From positions 19,785,029-19,849,028 of the forward strand of contig CM042086.1 of the NCBI GenBank assembly GCA_023512835.1: a DNA stretch of 64,000 bases, read 5' to 3'. Below are positions 1-12,718 of the stretch, in pieces. The position numbers were made by a program, and so were the translations under genes. How positions within the stretch are numbered: the first letter of the stretch is position 1; the number at the start of each line of letters is the position of its first letter. The notes beneath the pieces were generated by a model that saw nothing but the letters and a program-made list of their open reading frames with translations, had not been told where the DNA came from and made no database searches. Origin of the DNA: Taxillus chinensis (lineage: Eukaryota > Streptophyta > Magnoliopsida > Santalales > Loranthaceae).

Positions 1-432
1 TTTGAGCAAGTGTTAAAGAGTCATGTAAAAATATCTATGTAATAAACCTCATGGGGTGTTTATATGAGATTGAATTTTCATTTCCTCTTCCGTATGAAAT
101 CTTATTCCTAGCAACGGTTATATCAGATATCGTGCGACTACAATCCTGTTTGTATCACTGTCTCAAACCCGGTAAGATTGGTGCATGATACATTTTTTAA
201 CTACAATTTTTTTTTTTCATATAATAACATGCTACTATATAGCAGAACAACAGGTGCAAGCAAATATATATGCATATCTATAGAGTTTTGTTAAATGAAA
301 ATGTGAGATTCAGAATGATTCAGATTAACTTTGATTGTAACAGAGTCACTCAAATCTGAACAAACCAGAATAACTGTTAAGAATCGTATGTTTGCATTTT
401 AGCATATATATATATATATATATATTACTCAC

Positions 433-2253
433 CAATGTTGGCCTTTGTGTAGAATCTGTTGGTTCAAGTTCATCACACGTACGATCCAATACGAGATTCT
501 TCTCATCATTATCTTGTTGATTTCCTTGGGTTATTTTTTCAATCTGTTTCAAACCAACCAACCATCTTCTCAGTAACAGAATTCTTTCTTGCCCCTTACA
601 AGACACAGAAACCTCCTCCAATCGTTTTATCGTGTGCTTGATGCTTTGGAAATTCCGAGAACCCTGCAACGAAGTACACGCTTACGATGATATATGATAA
701 CAATAACTAAGATAAGCCGACCGACAACTAGGATTACAGCACTTGTAGCAACCACCAAACCAGATACCGAGGACTGCTGAACAAAGCCAATAAAATGCGC
801 GGTCTGGTCTATGACAGCGACAAACCTGACTCGTATCCAAATCCAATTCCAAATCATGTAACGTACGATGAAGTAGAATTTTAGAGGTAGCGTTGTTAGA
901 AGAAGCCATGGCCGACCCGATTTGCAGGCGAAGAAGAAGATGATCTTATGACAATTCCAACCCCTTGCGAGCCCAAAAATTCCAGTTTGCCAAATTGCTC
1001 TTTCGTTACCGTTGGGAAAGGTCAAGTCACGGCAACAACGGTGACTCAGTCAACAAACGCCACTCGTGTCAAAATATATATAAAAAAGTAATGGTAGTCT
1101 ATTTTTATTATTTTTGATTAAAAATTTATTTATCAAAAATAATATTATTTTAATAAAAATACAAATGACCTACAATATAGTCTTATTTTAGAGACTATAA
1201 ATAAATTTATTTATAAAAAATATATAAAAAATACGAAGCGGCTGTAATGTGAAATGGTCATAATTTATTTCTAATTCTTTACTTTTTCGTTTTGATATGT
1301 TGTCATACTGTTATATATACCGTGTATGTCAGGTCATTTGTATTATCATACTAACATGTCATGTTGATTGGTAGAAAAAAAATAATTATCAATTTTTTAC
1401 CGACCACAATGTAACATATAAATATGATGCTGTACAACCACAAATGATATTGTTTTGTTCAAAAAAAAATATTTAAAAATATCAAAACAATGAAATTGCA
1501 TCTCAATCCTAGTCCCAAAGGATCCATGCTTATTTATATATTACTATCATTTAACTTATTTATATAGGTTTTTACTTACTGAAATGATGTGCTATTAGTT
1601 GATAACTTTTAATATACTTTATTATATCTAATAAATATATGTTTGTGTATTTTTATTATTTATAATGGTATTAGAAAAGAATAAGAGGTGGAATTTAATA
1701 AGAATTAATTAATGGTATATAAAATAGTTTATGATTTTTTTTTATAATTTATATTTGAAAAATAAATTGTTATGTATTTTTTATATTTTTTTAATCCCCA
1801 AACAAATTCGATTAATATTGTAACAATTCAAGTGGAATCCCAATATTGTTCAGGTTTATTCAACTGTTGCATCAAAACAACAAATTATCTGAAAATTCAA
1901 TATTGAAAGGAAAAAATTAAATTGTTATCTGCAGAGTATATAAACTCAAGCGATCTTGAAGCATCATAGACAAGGAGAAGGAGAAGGGATGTGTGTGTGC
2001 GCGCGCGTGTACAGAGAGGGATCATGTGTGTGTGTAGAGAGAGTGAGAGAGAGAGAGAGAGAAAGGGAGAAGAAGAAGAAGAAGAAGAGAGTACAATGCG
2101 ATCTTGGAACATCTTCTTGCCTTCGACCACAGCGTTACCGGCTTGCTGGACGACGGAATCAGCATAGCCCCGGACAGTGCGACCGAGGCTGTTCCTTCCC
2201 CCGACCTCAGCGGCTCTATTCATTGCTGATATAAGCCACGACATGGTCCCCAA
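433..2253 (-). CDS. Plant coiled-coil family protein, 5' part (two exons, continues past the left edge)
   Basis: Two exons join in frame on the minus strand. Exon 1 is 2095-2253 (53 codons) and ends in FQDRI before a GTACTC donor. Exon 2 is 433-663 (77 codons), follows a TTGCAG acceptor, begins GSRNFQSIKH, and ends at a GTGAGT donor at 432-427. The visible 130 residues hold a short amphipathic start (SWLISAMNRAAEVGG), then an R/K-rich helix with RLEEVSVSCKGQERILLLRR. I recall this exon pair as the N-terminus of an unnamed plant-specific coiled-coil family, but can give no function or symbol. Translation may start at 2253 or at the second Met (2244), which better fits my memory of the family. 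The intron is 1431 bp, and its weak donor abuts an AAG/GA microsatellite. Later exons lie left of position 1; nothing in 1-426 could be assigned to one. Confidence 0.6.
2036..2088. repeat. (GA)n and (AAG)n microsatellite beside a splice donor
   Basis: A GA run changes into about six AAG units. It lies 6 bp inside the first intron of the coiled-coil gene, so on the transcribed strand it reads as a CT/CTT tract just after the donor. A GTGTGTGCGCGCGCGTGT alternating tract lies just to its left, at about 1991-2010. Confidence 0.85.
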
Positions 2254-2640
2254 GACCGCCGCGCGCGCGGTCTCTTCAAATGTGGACGACTCTTTGATCA
2301 GACAACGTATGCAATTCGATTATGTATGTGTGTAATTCATTAATCGCGGTTCCTCAGTGTTGGGAGAGCTCGAACCATTGCGCGCGCGCCTGTGAGAGAG
2401 ATAGAGAAAGAGAGACAGAGAGAGAAGAATGAGGAAGGAGGCAACAGGGGAGGGTGTACGTGCAGTAGTGGAGGCGTTTTGCAAAGGAGAGGAGGCAGGA
2501 GAGGGTCCGAGCGCGCGCCAGCCATTGTTCGTTATTCGTTGAGATCGAGTCGTATGCCTTGTAATTCGCGCCTCTGTCGGAATTACGAAACTACCCTCCC
2601 TAGAAGAAGGCTCAGCCAATTCTTCCTGCTTCGTTCGTGG
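2254..2640 (-). promoter_or_regulatory. Probable 5' leader and proximal promoter of the coiled-coil gene
   Basis: On the minus strand this stretch is pyrimidine-rich, with runs of CTCTCT/CTTTCTC at about 2390-2425 and several CGCGCGCG tracts at 2260-2270, 2379-2389 and 2510-2518. Reading frames here on both strands are products of the low-complexity sequence. I see no convincing TATA box, so the transcription start is not placed. Confidence 0.35.
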
Positions 2641-2692
2641 GGATTAAATAAACCAGATATCCTGGTATGCTATAATTTAAGAGTGCGGTGTT

Positions 2693-3040
2693 GTGGTATA
2701 AATAAGCCACTTTAATATTATTTGTCACGCATTGCTATGCTTTTGGATTATACGCATTTAAGAGTGCGGTGTTGCTTGAACCTCTGTCGAGCTCGATGCT
2801 ACTTGCTCGAGGTTGATATCTTCCTGCTCCACTACATGTAATAGGAAAGGATATCTAGCTTGACACTACCTACTCGAAGTGTGCTCGAGGTTAACAGGTA
2901 TGGGCTCGAGGCGGAGTACTCAAGCCTATGCTTGAACTTATACTCGAGTCCTTGCTTGACACTATATTCGAACGATAATCCAAAGACGCACCAATAGTTA
3001 TCAAAAAATATTGATATAACTTATTTCATATTAGTTGGAA
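2693..3040. mobile_element. Foldback element carrying a CTCGAG array (copy 1)
   Basis: The core (about 2785-2965) repeats the words CTCGAG, GCTCGA and ACTCGAA every 15-30 bp. It is bounded by diverged inverted repeats of about 60 bp. The left arm holds TATAAATAAGCC and TTTTGGATTATACG; the reverse complement of the right arm (about 2978-3036) holds ATGAAATAAG and TCTTTGGATTATCG in the same order. The word AAGAGTGCGGTGTTG occurs twice (2680 and 2759), at and just inside the left arm. Related copies lie at 22.3 and 33.6 kb. No coding capacity is visible. Confidence 0.5.
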
Positions 3041-3096
3041 ACGCAACGATGCTGTAATATTGCTTGTACCTAAAAGCACTTAAGAAGAAAATATGG

Positions 3097-3127
<31 letters not shown>

Positions 3128-3229
3128 AAACTTATGCAATGAGTACTCAAGTGTACTTTTATTTAATTATTTATTACTTTAAATATATGTTATAGTATCT
3201 CATTGTAGTTAAACAAAAATATAACCTAT

Positions 3230-3925
3230 TGGAATAAATTCCATCATATAGGGCCAAACATGTAAATATTATTAGATTATTAAATGAAAAATTAAATAGG
3301 TTAACACATTTTCATGGAAAGACATATCATTACCAAAAGATATGTCCATTAGGATATTACATTTTCATGTAAAGATACATCATTACTAATAGGCGTATCA
3401 TTTGGAGCGTTATCTTTCATGAAAAGATATATCATTACCAATAGGTGTGTCCTTAAAGGATTATTTTTAAATGAATAGACACACTTTTACCAAAAAGTAT
3501 ATCCTTTAAGATGAAAAACCATCAATAATAACTCTTAGGCATACCTTTCACCAAAGAATATGTCCTTTAAGATGAAAAGTTATCAATGATAACTCTTAGG
3601 ATCATTATCAAAGGTCATGTAGGAATCTATAAATAGGTTATTCTATCATTCATCAAATCAATTAATTCCTTCCCTTCCTCCAAGTTAGTACTATCCATAT
3701 ATACAAAGAGAGAAATATTGTCTTCTGGTTCGCTGTAATTATAGATTGCAGTGCTTGCTTCTATAATTGAAGAATCAAATTATCTTGGGAGGCAACTACC
3801 ATTTACAACCTTAAGCATCAATGGAGGAATAGATTTTGTCTTAAGGAGATAGTGTCAAACACTAGATTTGATTCAACGTTTCAGTTAATTTAATTCTAGA
3901 ACTTACTTGTAAGTATTTTATTCTT
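3230..3925 (+). mobile_element. Possible solo LTR with enhancer-like tandem repeats
   Basis: About 3308-3475 holds three to four diverged copies of a unit near 55 bp (TTTCATG..AAGA..TATCATTACCAA..GATATGTCC). About 3483-3600 holds two copies of a unit near 65 bp (CTTTAAGATGAAAA..TATCAAT.ATAACTCTTAGG). They are followed by TATAAATAGG at 3629 and a leader-like stretch. Tandem repeats before a TATA box are typical of the U3 region of plant Copia LTRs. No TG..CA ends, duplication or internal genes were confirmed. Confidence 0.35.
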
Positions 3926-3960
3926 TGGAATTTTATTTTATGTGTTTTCAGATTTAGTTT

Positions 3961-5480
3961 ATATTCTTATGTTTAGTTTTTAAATCAGCATAAACTATTA
4001 TATTATCCAACAAATATTAAATGTGTTGTGTTGTCTTTGGAAAAGCTTAAATTAAAGTGATCTAATTAAATATTTAAAATAAGACTTAAGGGTATATTTG
4101 TCATGAAATTAATGTGTAGATAACAGACTGCTATTTTTAATTTGATGAGGGGCCGAATTGAAAATAGCAAACACTATATATATAAGGTTATGGTCCCCAA
4201 AACACACGACGACTTATTAGGTTTGTATTCTCATCGACAAAGCTATTGAGAATAATGGTTCATAAGAGTCGTGCTGATTTGGAAGATCACAATCTGGCTT
4301 AAACTCCAACGATGAATTCAGCTACACTCCCGATTTATTATTTCATATCAAGTAATCTCTAGGCAAATAAAGATCTTACTATTAACTTAAATTCTAACAT
4401 AATTTAATGGTTGCAATCATATTTACATAAGTTATACATGATCAATCACGCTAGTACAAAGATAAAATATGTGAGCAACTTCGATTTGAGCATTTCAATT
4501 CAATATTGATGGTCAATATTTGAGTTTTGATCTTAAACGTTAATCTCGAAATTGAACGTCTAAAGTTGAAATTATTTACTTTAAAATAATTACGTAAATT
4601 TGTGCGTTATATCAACGTTGACCGAGTCATTCATCTTTTCTTCCTGTTGATTTGCAAATCACGTGATTACAGTAGAAATTGACAACTTCTTCTTCCTTTT
4701 TTTTTTGAGTTGAAATGCAAGCATTTGATTGAGAAAGAAAACTAGGGGCAGTGAATGAGATTAGGCCATGTTTTGGTTACGGTGAGCAGCAAAACAGATA
4801 TATTATATTTTAATTTTTTTATTTTTTTTTTTTTTTTTTTTTTAATTTTTTTTTGTGTTTTTTTGGTGTGGTTAAAACCCTAATCAACCGATTTTCTGTA
4901 TTAAAATAATGTTTTGAAAACGCTTACCAATGCTCATTTGTAGTCTCTAGTGGCAGCAGTGCTATCAGTGTAAGCTCGGGTATTTATAGTCTTCAGTATA
5001 GCTTAGAGTCTGATAGTCTGTCATAAAAAAAAAATTAGGGGCGTAAATTATTTTTTATGAGTGTAATTAATTTCCAATGTTTTTAACCTTTCTTAAATTA
5101 TTTTAAAAAAGCACGAAGTTTTTGGTATACACGATTTCTTTTTGTGCTTTTATATATGAAACCAAATTATATTTTTACAATATCGTGAATCACATTTATC
5201 GAGATCGAGGAATGAAAAATAAAAATGAATACCTTGAGGTCATCACGTCCTTAAATTTTTAGTAAAATTTAATGATTTATTTATGTAAAATCTTAATAAA
5301 TACATTGGTGTAGGCCTATTATGAGAGGCAAAGTCTCAAATCAATCACGACAGCAAATACTGCCTTGTTTTTACTTTTATTCTTTAGATTTTCACTACTA
5401 TTGGGAGACTACATAAATGTTTATAAAATGAGGTGAATTCTAGGTTCAGTTATAAAAAAAAAAAAAAATTGCTTCCTCAT
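3961..5480. other. AT-rich intergenic stretch, no gene seen
   Basis: This contains a T-rich run at 4815-4855, an A run near 5454-5469 and several A/T homopolymers. No reading frame with protein-like composition and no clear repeat boundary is visible. Confidence 0.6.
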
Positions 5481-5489
5481 TTTTAACGA

Positions 5490-5958
5490 ATATAATGCTG
5501 GGATATGTGTTCATTTACATGCAGCATTGCATTTGTATTTCCGTTCATCTTTGCCATAAGGCAAAACAAAACTACTGACATTGACAGACCAGTGCGTGTG
5601 TGTGTTTGTGTGACCATCTATACATCGGTTGTACAAATTCTTCAGCATCTCGTTAATTTTCAGAATCCTGAAAAGTCTTTTTATGTGTTGTTCCATAAAT
5701 GCCTGCTTGAAAAAAACAAAAAAAAAAACAACAAAAAATAAATAAATAATTAGGACTCAATCATGCCTGCCACCTGACTGTTTGGGGAACAAACTATATG
5801 ATTCAAAACATCAACCAAAAAATGAGTGAAATGGAGAATAAATACAGAATTGGAAATTTCTACCCATCCAAACATCCGATACTGCAGAAATTCCAGCCTA
5901 ACAATGGGCTAATACCACCACGCTGCTTGGGGCACTTAACCACACCAATGATCTTTGA
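5490..5958 (-). other. Probable 3' untranslated region of the PAH gene
   Basis: The PAH stop codon is at 5959-5961. The DNA beyond it on the minus strand has no family-like coding sequence. It holds a short CA/GT tract (5596-5612) and A-rich ends near 5708-5745. The polyadenylation site is not placed. Confidence 0.35.
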
Positions 5959-8900
5959 CTATAACTCGATGTCTGGCAATGCCATTTTCCAATAATTCCA
6001 GGAGTTGAAATCTTCCTACACATACATTGAATGGTAACACTCATATGGAGATGCACATAAGGGAGTAACTTCCCCCATATTTGTCATTTTCCCTTCTCTT
6101 CACTTACGTTTTGAAATTGCATCAGTTTGCATTAGTCATAGCCAGTATTGCATGCAAATATATTGCATGGGTACAATACCTTCAATAGCTATGTTTAAAT
6201 GACCGTTGAAAATAAATACAATGGTTCATATTGAAAGTATTATTCTCATGCAATACCATATGGATCCATCATAGACAAACACCAACAAAAATTATATTTT
6301 TCCTTTTTCTCCTCTTATCCACATAGTTGCATGTTCTAAGATGCAAATGGATCTTTTAAGTGAGTAAATTAAAAACATTACCTGCTCCACCAAAGAGGTA
6401 GGTGGGAACATATCATTAACAAGTGTGTGCAAGGACGTGTATGACTTCGCATCAATTTGATGATTAATAGCCACTTCTCCCTGTCAATTGCAGCTAGTCT
6501 AATTAGAAAGAAAGTTCTTGCGATCCCCAAACAATAGACTAGAAATTGCTTCATGCAAGATGATATACCTTGGGATTGATGATAAATATTTTTCCCTTTG
6601 GAATCCCAATCGTTCTGTAGCTAAGTTCATCCGTGTCTCTATTGCCAAAACCGGCATAAAATGGATTGTGGTCAACAGGAAAGAGTGCTTTTATGTCCTG
6701 CATACAAAGGTTACAATGGATATGCAGGCAACACTAAGAAGGCTTGCATAGATTCTCATCGATACATAGTGTGCACATATTTACCTCGAGGCATGCAATC
6801 TTGAATTCATGAGGTGCTCTTCTTATCACTGTTAGTGGCCAGGGTATAACAAGTCATATTCAGTGAAAAAAAAAACAAATATTATTGTTCCTTCCGACTA
6901 CAAAAGAAGCCAAACTAAACATCCAAGAAAAGCAACTGGTTGCCTAGCAAGAATAACAGCAACAGTAACAACACAATGGATCTTCCAATTTGATGTTGAC
7001 TATAGGCAGATTCATTAATCATTACTGCCACTAATAAATCAGGCTAAGATGTCATTTAAATTATGAGCTGTGTCTTATTTGTTCTATTATAACAATATTT
7101 AGGTCTTCTAAAAAACAACAGCAACAATGATAACGAGTCAGCAAATACTAAAAATTTGATGTTCTTTCACTTTGGGGTCTGATAACTTGTTTTATAAAAA
7201 GGCAAGAGATCATGGTATCTCAACACAGCAAATAAAGACTTATTGTAGTATACGTAACTACTAATTGTATCCACACCTAGAATTTTGGAAGTTCTTGCAC
7301 TTAACATCACTTTTTATTTGGATAACATTTAAATATTATATTTTTTCACATTTCATGAAATAAATTAATCAAACATCCAAGAAGCTACAGTTGTGATCAG
7401 GATCATATAAATGTAGCTCAAACTGCACAAGCAATCAAGTGATACAACTTTCAGCCTGTTGTTTATGCCTCACGTATCAGAAGGTGACAATGGGTATTGA
7501 AAAATGTTCCCAGGGAGCTCACCTTCCCGGTACAAGGAAGGAAATAAACCATCAGGGGAGATTACAACAGGCCCACTAGGTAAAGTTTTTCCATCCTGCA
7601 ACAAGTAAAAGTTATGAAATTGGCTTATGTTGTTCAAGCATCTACTGGAATGACACAATACAGTTAGCCAAGAGTCAATAGAACAGCTTCACCAGTAAAT
7701 GACTATGAAGAGAAAGCTTAATAGCCTATGAGCTGATACTGATGGCCACACATTATGAAATCAAGTAAAACCTATTACTATGTTACACTCAAGTGTCCAA
7801 ACCCTATCCTAATCCCACGTTGTAAGAACAAAGAACTAGTTACAACATATAAACAAACACCGACAATTAATCACAAAGTAATAAACACCTCAATAACCAC
7901 AAATATTTACCTAAGCTGCAGCATTAGAATTTTGTCTACCCTATTGACTTCCAAATTCAATGTTTAAATCTCATGTCCCCACATGTAACACCACTTTTTT
8001 ACGATTTCAATCTTTTATGGATGTCCACATAACACTATCTCTGATTTAAAGTCAATTAAGTCAAGCAGTTATTGAGGTACCTGTTTGAGATTGAGTAAGA
8101 AATTTCTTGTAAGACATGCCTGGACAATTGCACGGGCACTTAGAAATAGTAGTTGATATCCATTTTCCTGCATCAGTGCCGAGTTCAATAGTTACTATCA
8201 TTTCAGCAATGTTAATAACATCACCTCAGACATATATGACAAATGCTACCTGGTCTTTTTTGCTAAAACTGTTTTCGTTGTCATGATAAAATACATCATA
8301 GCTACGATGGGTAATTGACAAAGGGGAACAGTCCAAAATAAGTGTAACTATTTTATACTTCATTCCTACTATGAAAGGTTTCAAAGAATGAGAAAAACAT
8401 TTAAAAAAATTAAAGCTAGAACATGCTCACAACTCCATCATTCTGCAAGTCTGGATGCCAAAGCAGTGCCCAACTATTTTCTACAGGGCCACACAAATTT
8501 TAAATCCTCTTAGGGGCAGGATTTGTAAAGGTAATGTGTGGCAGAAAATACATGAACCGAGAAAAATAGGTTAATAGCAATTCAGTCACCATTTCATCTC
8601 CCACAATATTTCAATGGAAAGTTTTTACAATAATATTCTAATTATTTAGTCAAGATTGGGAGCTAGGAATAATATGAACTACGGATATTTTTCGAAAGGA
8701 CTCAAAACATTATGTATGCAACAATTAAATAAAAGCTGAAAGATACCTTATACCTTACATTATCAATGTGCTTTTTATGATCTAGTGTGCTAAAGAATCA
8801 ATTTTAACACCAAGATTAACCCTTTCTAGGTAAATCATTTGTAATCCCTAAAAGGACATTATGTAAATTCTTATAAGAACTAACAATGTTTATCATATAT

Positions 8901-11900
8901 TTATTAGAAAAATAGTGTTTTGTTAGCCTTGATCTGAAATCAGGCATTTTGCTCTCCTATTTTCCTTCTAAGAATTTTGTTAGAATATAAGATAAGAAAC
9001 ATTTATTTTCTGTCACTACATTATTATCACCAATATTCATTGCAAAATGGGTAGTAAGGATCTATTCTAAGGTCAAAAATGGCAGACAATGGTAAAAAAA
9101 AAATGGAAATTACATGCACTTCAGTTTTATGCTGTTGCCAAGACCTACACTCCAGCCTCTTTCCATAAAATCCCATAGGTTCAAAAACGAAGTACACTAT
9201 TTTCAATTCCTAAGGTGTCAAGAATTCACCTATGACAATGTATCTATTTTATATGGATGCAAGAAAGATATTTCCTGATGCCAAAAATTATGATTCATAT
9301 CATTGTGACTACAAACCTTAATTGCAGAGAAAAGATGAGTCACTCCATTTTGGGTCCAATCCCTTCCAACCAATGGCATGAACTGACCTAGAACATCAGA
9401 CCTGGGAAACAGTCATGCGGGTAATGCATGAATTGAGGAAAGTCTGACATGAAAACAAGTAGTATCCAAAAGCAAATATTAAGCCTTAAATATGTCTTTA
9501 TAGTAAATCTTTTTGTAAGACTAAAACTGTCTCAAATTTCAAAACCATAAGGAGTATTTAAAATGAGTTCTCGCAACCTTTCTCAAAAATATTAGCTCCA
9601 AGACAATTTATATAGTTCTCTATCAATTGCAATATATACAGACAGTTCAGAATTCAAATGACCAACATTTTATTCAACACGATACAATGGTACTACAAGT
9701 AAATAATACACATCCACATTTAGAATAACTCAGTTACTATCAAGCAATCACCAGCTAGTGATAAGTTAAGAACAAAAAACTCAGTGTGATTGAAATCCAA
9801 GACATTGAAAACGTGTTGGAAAAACATCATTGGACTCATCCACACACCTGTAATGCAAGCCCATTTTCACACCATAGTGTTAGTTTGTGTATGTGTGCAT
9901 GCATGTGAGTGTATCTAGACTACTGTAAGTTGGCCAAAATGTCTAATAACTTGAGATAAATATAAGAAGAAATTGTATCTAAAAGACTAGAAACTTCAAC
10001 AAATTTAGACTTCTTTCATATATGTATATATATATATATATAACCTAGATGACATTTTCAAAAGCCTTACTTTGTAATAGTCCCATCAACATCTGAAATT
10101 ACAACTCTGTCATTCCACTTCCACAAATAGATATGAGCAACAACCTGTTGAAGCTTGTCTTCCTTAGCATTAGAAACAAACCAGTAAAAATGAAACTTAA
10201 GTTGTTCATCCACAAAATGCAAGACAAGTTCAAGCGAATGGCAATATGGCATACCTGCTGTTTTCCTAAAACCAGAGTCGAGAAGCTAAAAGTTATGATA
10301 TTTTGACCTTCTCTCAGATTTAAAGATGTGATCTGCTCGGAAGTGGGAATACGTGTTTTTACAAGTTGCTTGTGAAGGGTGTCATTATCGCTTGTTGACA
10401 CCTTGTCTTGTTCTACTTGAGAGCTTTGTAACCCAGGTTCAGAATCAACAAACACTTCCTCATTTGATGAGTTATTACTGTTGGAGTGCTCGAGCATTTT
10501 GACCTTTCTAAATGGGTTAGAAAAGAGCTTCCATGTCTGTCCAGTTGATACAGCTGTGGTTCCAGAAACATCTTCTGTATCATCCTGTTCTACAAAAATT
10601 ATATCTTTGTCTTCAATTGGTAATTCTACATCAAAAGCAGCCATTCCAAGAATGACCTCAGCTGCTTTTTCCCATCGCAAGTACCTCTCTCTATATCTGA
10701 CAATTAGGTTCTCATTATTGACCAGGAACTCCGAAGAAAGTTTAAAGTCCTTCTCAGAAATGCGGTGTGCAGCAAAGACTTCGGCTGCAGCACTTGAACC
10801 CATACCAGAACAAAGCATGTTTCCACAAAGAGAGATCTCAAACCCTTAAGAGCATTCATTGGACAAAATTAAAACAAAGAACCATTAAGATAATAAAATC
10901 TTTTTTAATTTCATGACTAAGGTTGAAGGCACTGAAAGTATGAGGTCAATACCTCTGCTCAAATCAGTCTGTATCCCCTCACCAACAGCGGTTCTTTGAG
11001 GCTCCACACTCTCACTTTCACTGTGCTCACCTTCGGGGTTGGGTTTGTGTGGGCCACTTAAAGTTCCATCAACAATTTGTGCCATGCTGAATTGTTCATC
11101 CCTCCACTTTGGATCATTACTAACAGTAGAATCAGATCCTGTAAGTTGTCTTACCACTGCATCTTCATCTGTGAGTTCACTTTCACATTGCAAATCCCGA
11201 GACAGGTCATTTTCAGGAGATTTAGAATTAGATTGAAAGCATCCAACATCGTTCCTGAATTCAACAACACCTCCATATTTTTGTATTCCATCTGATTGAA
11301 GACTGTGATTATTAGAATGCATTTCATCAAAGTCATTGGCCTCCTCCGGGACTGACACGACAGTGTCATGGATACATCCTTGCCCACTCTGTCTTGCCAA
11401 TTCTGACAGCTCCAAACAGAAGTCTTTGGAATCTTCCTTGTTAATAGAAGATGCACCTTCTGAATTACTAAGCAAATGAAGATTTCTTTCCTGGGTTTCC
11501 CTCGATATATAAGCATGTTCTTCTTGTTCTTCACAGACCTCCACCTGACGAACAGCAGCCCCATTAATGACATTTTGAGGAGCAGCAGTACATAATGACT
11601 GCTCCAGATTGCTAATATTACTCCCAGCACAAGAAACTTCACCAGTTCTACAATCCTCGCCTGCCTCGGAAAAATTGGTCCCTTTTCCTGGTCCCAGGTG
11701 AATCTCAGGTGAGCACAGCTGCACATTCTCAGAATTATTGTCTTCCGGTGACGAAATGGGTGCCGTCAATACATGGCCATCCACACTGAAGAGAATCACT
11801 TCAGAGTCTGAATCATGAGACTCCACCACATGATCCACACCCCCTGAGCTCTCTATGTGGTTAGACCCATATTCCAAAAAATCAGCAGGGCCATCATGAA

Positions 11901-12420
11901 AGAACTGCTCGTCTTGAAACTCATAAAATACCCTATCATTATCAGACTCTGCCCTATCGAGTTGACCCACTCCTAAACCATCATGATATTCATTCAATGC
12001 CGATTCGGATATACTACTATGAAACCTACTTATGCTTACAAAAGTTTTTTCACCTCTATCTATATGCATGTCATCAAGAACATTATCCCCTTGTGCAAAT
12101 ATTTGAGTGTCAGAATCCTCTATAGTCTCACTCCCTTTAGCAGGACCAACCTCCCTAACAAAATAGGCATCCCCCGAATTATCAAGGCACATATGAAAAT
12201 CTGCTTCCACGCCATTGACATTAATGTTCACAACCTTATCAGGGCCTTTTATAACACCCTGGAATTTACCAAACCTGACGTACCAGGGGCTGCTCCGGAA
12301 AGTCCCATCTTGCTGCTGAACAACAATGATGTCCACAGCACCACCAAAGGGTGAGAAAGGGCTGGCCACAGTGTATACACCTTGGGATATGAGACTCCCA
12401 ACTTTACCCACCACATTCAT
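5959..12420 (-). CDS. PAH: Phosphatidate phosphatase, lipin/PAH family
   Basis: This enzyme dephosphorylates phosphatidic acid to diacylglycerol in the cytosol and at the ER. It limits membrane phospholipid synthesis and, in plants, supports galactolipid remodelling. Ten exons were rebuilt: 10953-12420, 10255-10844, 10071-10144, 9317-9401, 8081-8167, 7523-7595, 6785-6828, 6569-6697, 6382-6480 and 5959-6015. Together they give 901 codons plus stop, close to plant PAH lengths. The N-LIP domain starts [17 protein letters not shown] and includes [11 protein letters not shown]. Residues 100-490 are acidic and serine-rich, as is usual for this family. The C-LIP/HAD phosphatase region has the catalytic motif DVDGT (D704, D706, T708), then [18 protein letters not shown] and [12 protein letters not shown]. 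The protein ends KMALPDIEL. All GT-AG joins keep phase; the first intron is only 108 bp. The sequence does not separate PAH1 from PAH2. Confidence 0.93.
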
Positions 12421-12682
12421 TCTTGACCCAAATATCAGGACAAAAGATTTTCTATCAATGTACTAATGTGTTTGATGTTCGATCAAAACAATAATAATAA
12501 TTGTTGTTAATTTTAAAAGATATTCTTCAAGAAAGAACAGAATCCATTTAATTTATTTCGTCTGTAATATCTGCAATATCTTCATTGCGGGTGATTGCTT
12601 CTCGTCTTCAATATCATCTGCAAACATGATTTGAAATCAACAACATCAAACGACATTTTTTTAATAGAGGTCGATCGATATA

Positions 12683-12718
<36 letters not shown>

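Noticed and set aside
826..909. A possible first exon (MASSNNATSK...) that also splices in phase to the exon at 433-663
   Set aside because: It lies inside the intron between two exons that fit one family better. The exon at 2095-2253 has the expected N-terminal composition. It could still be an alternative first exon.
1956..2234. Plus-strand frame through the GT/GA/AAG repeats
   Set aside because: It is translated low-complexity sequence antisense to exon 1 of the coiled-coil gene.
2320..2715. Open frames on both strands at 2.3-2.7 kb
   Set aside because: They overlap a CT-rich leader, and Ser/Leu- or Arg-rich composition follows from the repeats.
11151..11726. 191-codon minus-strand frame inside the PAH gene
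   Set aside because: It is out of frame within the PAH first coding exon, whose lipin frame is clear.
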